Assembly (NCBI GenBank): GCA_045612925.1
Contig: JAZKZX010000051.1
Location: 1-64,000, forward strand
Direction: 5' to 3'
From: UBA1189 sp045612925
Lineage (GTDB): Bacteria; Bacteroidota; Bacteroidia; Bacteroidales; Bacteroidaceae
DNA length: 64,000 nucleotides
The position numbers were made by a program, and so were the translations under genes. Below the pieces are notes generated by a model. That model searched no databases. It saw only the letters and a program-made list of their open reading frames with translations, and was not told the DNA's origin. The first letter of the stretch is position 1; each line of letters begins with the position of its first letter. Positions 61,001 through 64,000 of this stretch are shown in pieces.

Positions 61001-64000
61001 GTAACCATTGTGGCAAAGTCACCTGATACAGTAGCACCAGTAAGGTCGGTCTTGAAGATCTCTGTCAGATTCAATGTGCCACCTGCAGTAGCCATGATAG
61101 CCACCTTAGAAGCCATCTCGTCATTGGTGAGGTAACGGTAAGCATAGTACACTTCACCATCTGCCTTCACTACAGGGATGATGTACTTACCGAGCATCTC
61201 GTTAGCCTCCTCGATGGTGTTACCTACCGGCTCACGAGTGTAGCTGTCGGTATGACCATCCTGACCTACGGTAAGCTCTGTGGAACTGATAGCAGCATCA
61301 CCCACATTGTGAGTCATACCATGTGCCCAGTTCCACTCGAAGTACTTATACTCAGCACTTGTGCAGTCGTTGTCAAAGTAGTGCTTCCAACGCTTGTAAT
61401 AGAAGTCCTTCAAGAGACCCTGCCATGAGCGGTATGAGTAGTCGTTCAAATTGGTACCAGGTGATGACCAAGTGGTCAAGATGGTACGGGCATTGTTGTA
61501 TTCATACCAATCTTCGTCAGCAGTAGTAGCACCCTCAACCTCACCAGCAGCATCGCGTGCCTCCTGAGTCCACTTACCGAGACGGAAGTTGAGGTTGGTA
61601 CCTCTGAAAGCATCCATATCCAAGATGAGTTGGAGGAAGGCATTCTTGCGAGCCTGATAGAGATTTTCATCAACACCCTTTGCTGCTGCAATACCCTTTA
61701 ACAGATAGTAAGCATAGTCGGCCATCACGGCACCACCAAACTCAACGAGGTCATACAAGTAGTTGCTCTTATAGGTAGAGCCATCAACCAAAGCGAGTTC
61801 ATCCTCCTGATCGATGAGCTTGTATACCGCATCAATCAACATCTGGTGACGCTCCTTGTTGTAGGTACCAATCGCATCATTCAGTGTCTTACCCCAAGCA
61901 CTGGCAGGGTTAGCATTGAGGTTAGGACGAGCAGCCCATACATCTTCTACAGGACCTTGGATACCGTCGGCACCATAGTTGAGCGGACCTTGACGAAGCA
62001 GACTCCAAGCCTCCTTCACCACGCTGTTGTTCTTACCATAACGAGCGTAAGCATAGTTATCAACCCACGCAGCCACATCGGGCTTAACGCCATTCATCCA
62101 GGGGAGCTGGAAGATGAGGTCATAGGTTACGGGAGTCTGCTCGATAGCCTCGGGCGCAGCACCGATACCCTTGATGCTTGCATACTGACCCTTAAACTTG
62201 AAGTAGTTGTCGGTCAAATTCTGCAAGCGGCCCATCAGTCCAGAGCGGCCTCCGAAGTTGGGGATAGCACAGAAGACGGCATCTTGTGGGGTATAGCCGT
62301 TATAGCTGTCAAATGCGGGCTTGCCGTCAGAGAAGAGGTCGAGTACGATGAGACGACCTTCAGGCACAGCAGTGAGTGAGTACTTCTGAGTAGCGCTCCA
62401 CTGCCACTGCTGGATTACCCATTGTGAACCCTTGTTGGCAGCCTCCATCGCTGCGTAGAGTGCCTCGTAGTCCTCCATGGTACCCGCACCACCACCTTCG
62501 TGGAAGGGGTCCATAGAATAATACTGGCTCTCGCCCATTACGGCGTGCAAGCACTCATAGTAGTCGGCAGCAATCTCAGCATATTTCTTGTTATTCACGC
62601 TGAGGAGGAGCGGACGCACAAAGTCACCCGCCCAGTTGCCACCATTACCACGAGTAGCATATTTTGACTTAGAGGCAAAGTTAGTGGGAACCATACCTGA
62701 CCAGCCGGGAATAACAGGCTGCATACCGAGGGCACGCTGTGCTTCTACAATCTTACCGGCGAGTTCCTTTTGACGAGCATACCATGCATCGTCCTGCACG
62801 CCACCGGCACCAGCCAAGTTGTTGTAGCCACTCTTTGAGCCAGCGGCAGTTCCACCCCAGCCCTCGAGGTTGTTCATAGCCCACCATGCGATGAAGGCAG
62901 GACCAGCTACGAATGCTTTAGCTGCCTCGTCGGTGTAGCCATACTTGCGACGGCCATTGCCATCCTCCATGGTGAGGAATGTGCGCCATACCTCTTCGAG
63001 ACCTACGAGCTGGAGCGGCATGTTGATACCATGGAGCGCCATCCAGTCGATCTCCTGCTGCCAACGCTTCCATGTCCATGAGGTCATAGAATAACCGAAG
63101 GTACAGGTATTGAGGTAGTAACGATACTTCGCATCAGAGGTGTGAGTTTCCTCCGTTGTTGGAACAGGGATATCAGAGAGATCTGCATAAGCAGCACCGC
63201 TCACAGTCTTCTCGTTGAGTGAGTTCCAAGCGATGTTGATATGAGCAATATTGTTCAAGTACCAACCAAGACCTGTGGTCAATGCACTGAGGGTAGAACC
63301 CTTAATCAAAATCTTGCCATTCTCAGAACCAATGATAAAGGTTTCTTGCTTTGAGTTGATAGAGGGGTCGAGGACAAACTTGAACTTGTCCACTACATCC
63401 CAACCACCGACACGAGCGAGAAGGTTCACTACGGCTTCGGGGTTCACCTCGGGCACTACAGCGGTGTAAGCGAGTGAGATAGTCTTCTTCTCCTCATCAA
63501 CGATGTATTTCCAAGTGTTGCCACTGATATCCTTTGCAGTGAAGAGATCCAAGTCAACATTGGGGAGCAACAGTTTGCCATTGTTGGTCAAAGTAGTTGT
63601 GCCTCTATACTTCGCCTCAGCGTCTACCTCACCAGGAACCTCACCGATAAGCACAGTGTACTCGTAGGCTGGCTTGAAGATAAGGCTTGAACCTGCGTCG
63701 GTCTTAGACTTATCATCAGACCAGTGCATCAAGCGATCGTTTTTCTCATGCAAGTAGTGGTTTGTACTATTGTTTACATTATAGAATGAGAAACCTCCAT
63801 TGCTATTTGTGGTTACATACCATGAACCGTTAGGATTGGTATTCAGTTCTACAGCGCTACTGAATCCATTGGGAGTATTGCTATAGATAGCCTTAGTAAC
63901 ACCGAGTGCCTTATTATATATATGGTATCCATCAGCAGGGTTACCCACTACAGTGAAGAGATCACTGTCGGTCAAGCCGTGAGCAGAAGTGGTAACCACT
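58093..64000 (-). CDS. Secreted alpha-N-acetylglucosaminidase (GH89) fused to LRR/T9SS-tail region, 5' end outside window
   Basis: At least 1968 residues; the N-terminus lies beyond the window. A beta-trefoil-like part comes first, then a NAGLU N-terminal domain (~185-265) and the GH89 barrel (~290-660: RYYLNTCTFGYSMTSWTWKRWQQEIDWMALHGIN). Counting from 63999, the likely catalytic acids are Glu501 (DPFHEGGG) and Glu617 (GAAPEAIEQ), matching the two Glu of human NAGLU. The family releases alpha-linked GlcNAc, found on gastric mucin and heparan sulfate. The last ~700 residues are homologous to the protein at 53671 and end in the same YDLMGRRVLNPTNGIYIVNGKKV tail, pointing to type IX export. Substrate is inferred from family. 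Confidence 0.87.
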   Translation of the reverse strand, partial: VVTTSAHGLTDSDLFTVVGNPADGYHIYNKALGVTKAIYSNTPNGFSSAVELNTNPNGSWYVTTNSNGGFSFYNVNNSTNHYLHEKNDRLMHWSDDKSKTDAGSSLIFKPAYEYTVLIGEVPGEVDAEAKYRGTTTLTNNGKLLLPNVDLDLFTAKDISGNTWKYIVDEEKKTISLAYTAVVPEVNPEAVVNLLARVGGWDVVDKFKFVLDPSINSKQETFIIGSENGKILIKGSTLSALTTGLGWYLNNIAHINIAWNSLNEKTVSGAAYADLSDIPVPTTEETHTSDAKYRYYLNTCTFGYSMTSWTWKRWQQEIDWMALHGINMPLQLVGLEEVWRTFLTMEDGNGRRKYGYTDEAAKAFVAGPAFIAWWAMNNLEGWGGTAAGSKSGYNNLAGAGGVQDDAWYARQKELAGKIVEAQRALGMQPVIPGWSGMVPTNFASKSKYATRGNGGNWAGDFVRPLLLSVNNKKYAEIAADYYECLHAVMGESQYYSMDPFHEGGGAGTMEDYEALYAAMEAANKGSQWVIQQWQWSATQKYSLTAVPEGRLIVLDLFSDGKPAFDSYNGYTPQDAVFCAIPNFGGRSGLMGRLQNLTDNYFKFKGQYASIKGIGAAPEAIEQTPVTYDLIFQLPWMNGVKPDVAAWVDNYAYARYGKNNSVVKEAWSLLRQGPLNYGADGIQGPVEDVWAARPNLNANPASAWGKTLNDAIGTYNKERHQMLIDAVYKLIDQEDELALVDGSTYKSNYLYDLVEFGGAVMADYAYYLLKGIAAAKGVDENLYQARKNAFLQLILDMDAFRGTNLNFRLGKWTQEARDAAGEVEGATTADEDWYEYNNARTILTTWSSPGTNLNDYSYRSWQGLLKDFYYKRWKHYFDNDCTSAEYKYFEWNWAHGMTHNVGDAAISSTELTVGQDGHTDSYTREPVGNTIEEANEMLGKYIIPVVKADGEVYYAYRYLTNDEMASKVAIMATAGGTLNLTEIFKTDLTGATVSGDFATMVTDNTFADFSNVAIKADATTGSHAGVITLTDGTVLKFNVVLAKYNGTYYIKYQDTPTFIQKTDITDNGKLTGLYKLLGKGTGSEPAELDKIFTITPAGAGYTLSVQGKYIQSMVTSNWRHLVFSDNKAEAGVYIFNEAEGLVTFSSPVSNSNGANYVGHYYGTVFGNDNTADKFTITEVNSFAVTFADTLGTICFPFHVVIPAGMKAYDITSDKLNYGAGSASAYAVLQLIATEGEVLKAGTPAVVKMEAGTYTFEIRNNGNGAKISKDGSILKGNFVKESLATSNEHKKFVLGGADFTAIKSATDIAANSCWIQTNINVENIQLSKLNEKGEFEDSIVVVDDWLFKYEEVTNGIKLTDVALNGTGELEIGSQYTVDGKSRNVVAIAPDFMHGNKELTSVTFPSTLVNLGFQDLELMFEGRYEGKPGDGVNDNGNQGKNTCYVFPEDPNTGKPYVVTQSGAWKLTLDVTIDTTKNASFNEFGSAIVSTHENSLADNYKGYMQIYMWKNLQDIVVKIDNADDRYKYSSVTLDANGDTIKAANGSDSILVNTKFRFELEHDGSGGYQVVIYYMNGKAKMYNISASEGNLVNNFDRLYYSLPEGIHVDVKFERLLSKGLFVGCTNLTEIKVDPANPVFKSCEHGVLYDKNGYYVMRIPEGGTDHYEIPSKVVRLYAGAVHGVKADVVLHSNPQIGVVVGHEEDVKYVNFYLSLDDIDNTITENETGHGGARDFISTNNNTYQAARYKRAPLADGKYGTICLPFVPENAMEKYDFYRFKSGDGDNLTFSQVDVLEVNTPYLYRQKENPTETSDLEGDEVFGTDESELDVFETTKSFQVETHAKYDPTEEKAGKSRALGSYVNFYIDTEAAHKKNGSYYYYYSVSQKKFLKVTELLSYRPYRAFFVVTPEEESQVANAPARLNLIIEKANGGTTEIDPSQIEGWEEDVYYDLMGRRVLNPTNGIYIVNGKKVVIE

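Overview
The window is chromosomal DNA of a gut-type member of the Bacteroidales, most like Prevotellaceae or Bacteroidaceae. Four things point there. There are no Shine-Dalgarno leaders, and several promoters fit the Bacteroidetes form TTTG-N19/20-TAnnTTTG. The core gene neighbourhoods are typical of the order: ntpE-DUF2764-ntpA, serC-serA-DUF1015, pyrB-pyrI, ileS-dksA-lspA-DUF4296. The type IX secretion gene sprA is present. Two very large surface proteins carry the short YDLMGRRV...NGKKV C-terminal tail. Species was not determined.

Layout. 1-2.5 kb: start of a V-type ATPase operon (ntpE, DUF2764, ntpA cut by the window edge), minus strand. 2.6-5.2 kb: zinc-ribbon protein, Nif3-like protein and a divergent polyprenol-phosphate glycosyltransferase. 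5.4-6.5 kb: exported choloylglycine-hydrolase-family enzyme. 6.8-9.5 kb: pyrB-pyrI-flavin reductase-PorT-like barrel protein. 9.6-12.6 kb: DUF4494, YggS and exonuclease VII. 12.7-18.9 kb: serine biosynthesis, then nadE with a lytic transglycosylase. 19-25 kb: kbl, tRNA-Ala(GGC), ruvC, prs, a thioredoxin-fold lipoprotein and a nucleotidyltransferase. 25.4-32.6 kb: AddA/RecB-like helicase-nuclease, RidA, FKBP, a TM2-LRR gene between two partial copies of the FKBP 3' end, and a membrane glycosyltransferase. 32.7-44.9 kb: trmD, dapA, a metallo-hydrolase, TamL, a SpoU methyltransferase, the lspA/dksA/ileS cluster and YigZ. 45-52.4 kb: sprA. 52.5-64 kb: mnmD, then a duplicated surface-protein region.

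The most unusual part is 53.2-64 kb. Two giant secreted proteins share a homologous C-terminal region of roughly 700 residues and a sorting-tail-like end. One has a beta-trefoil-like N-terminus; the other has a GH89 alpha-N-acetylglucosaminidase domain. Each is followed on the same strand by a tiny gene for a 52- or 55-residue peptide. The two peptides have nearly identical N-termini (MKKKMYIAP.CEVVE.E.VSMIA) and C-termini (RGEWGNLWN) around a divergent acidic/Gly-rich middle. Each unit also carries a 51-bp G/C-rich repeat and ends in the same 33-nt terminator hairpin, but the 7-nt loop is reverse-complemented between the two copies. A related G/C-rich repeat lies inside the sprA coding sequence just after the signal peptide.
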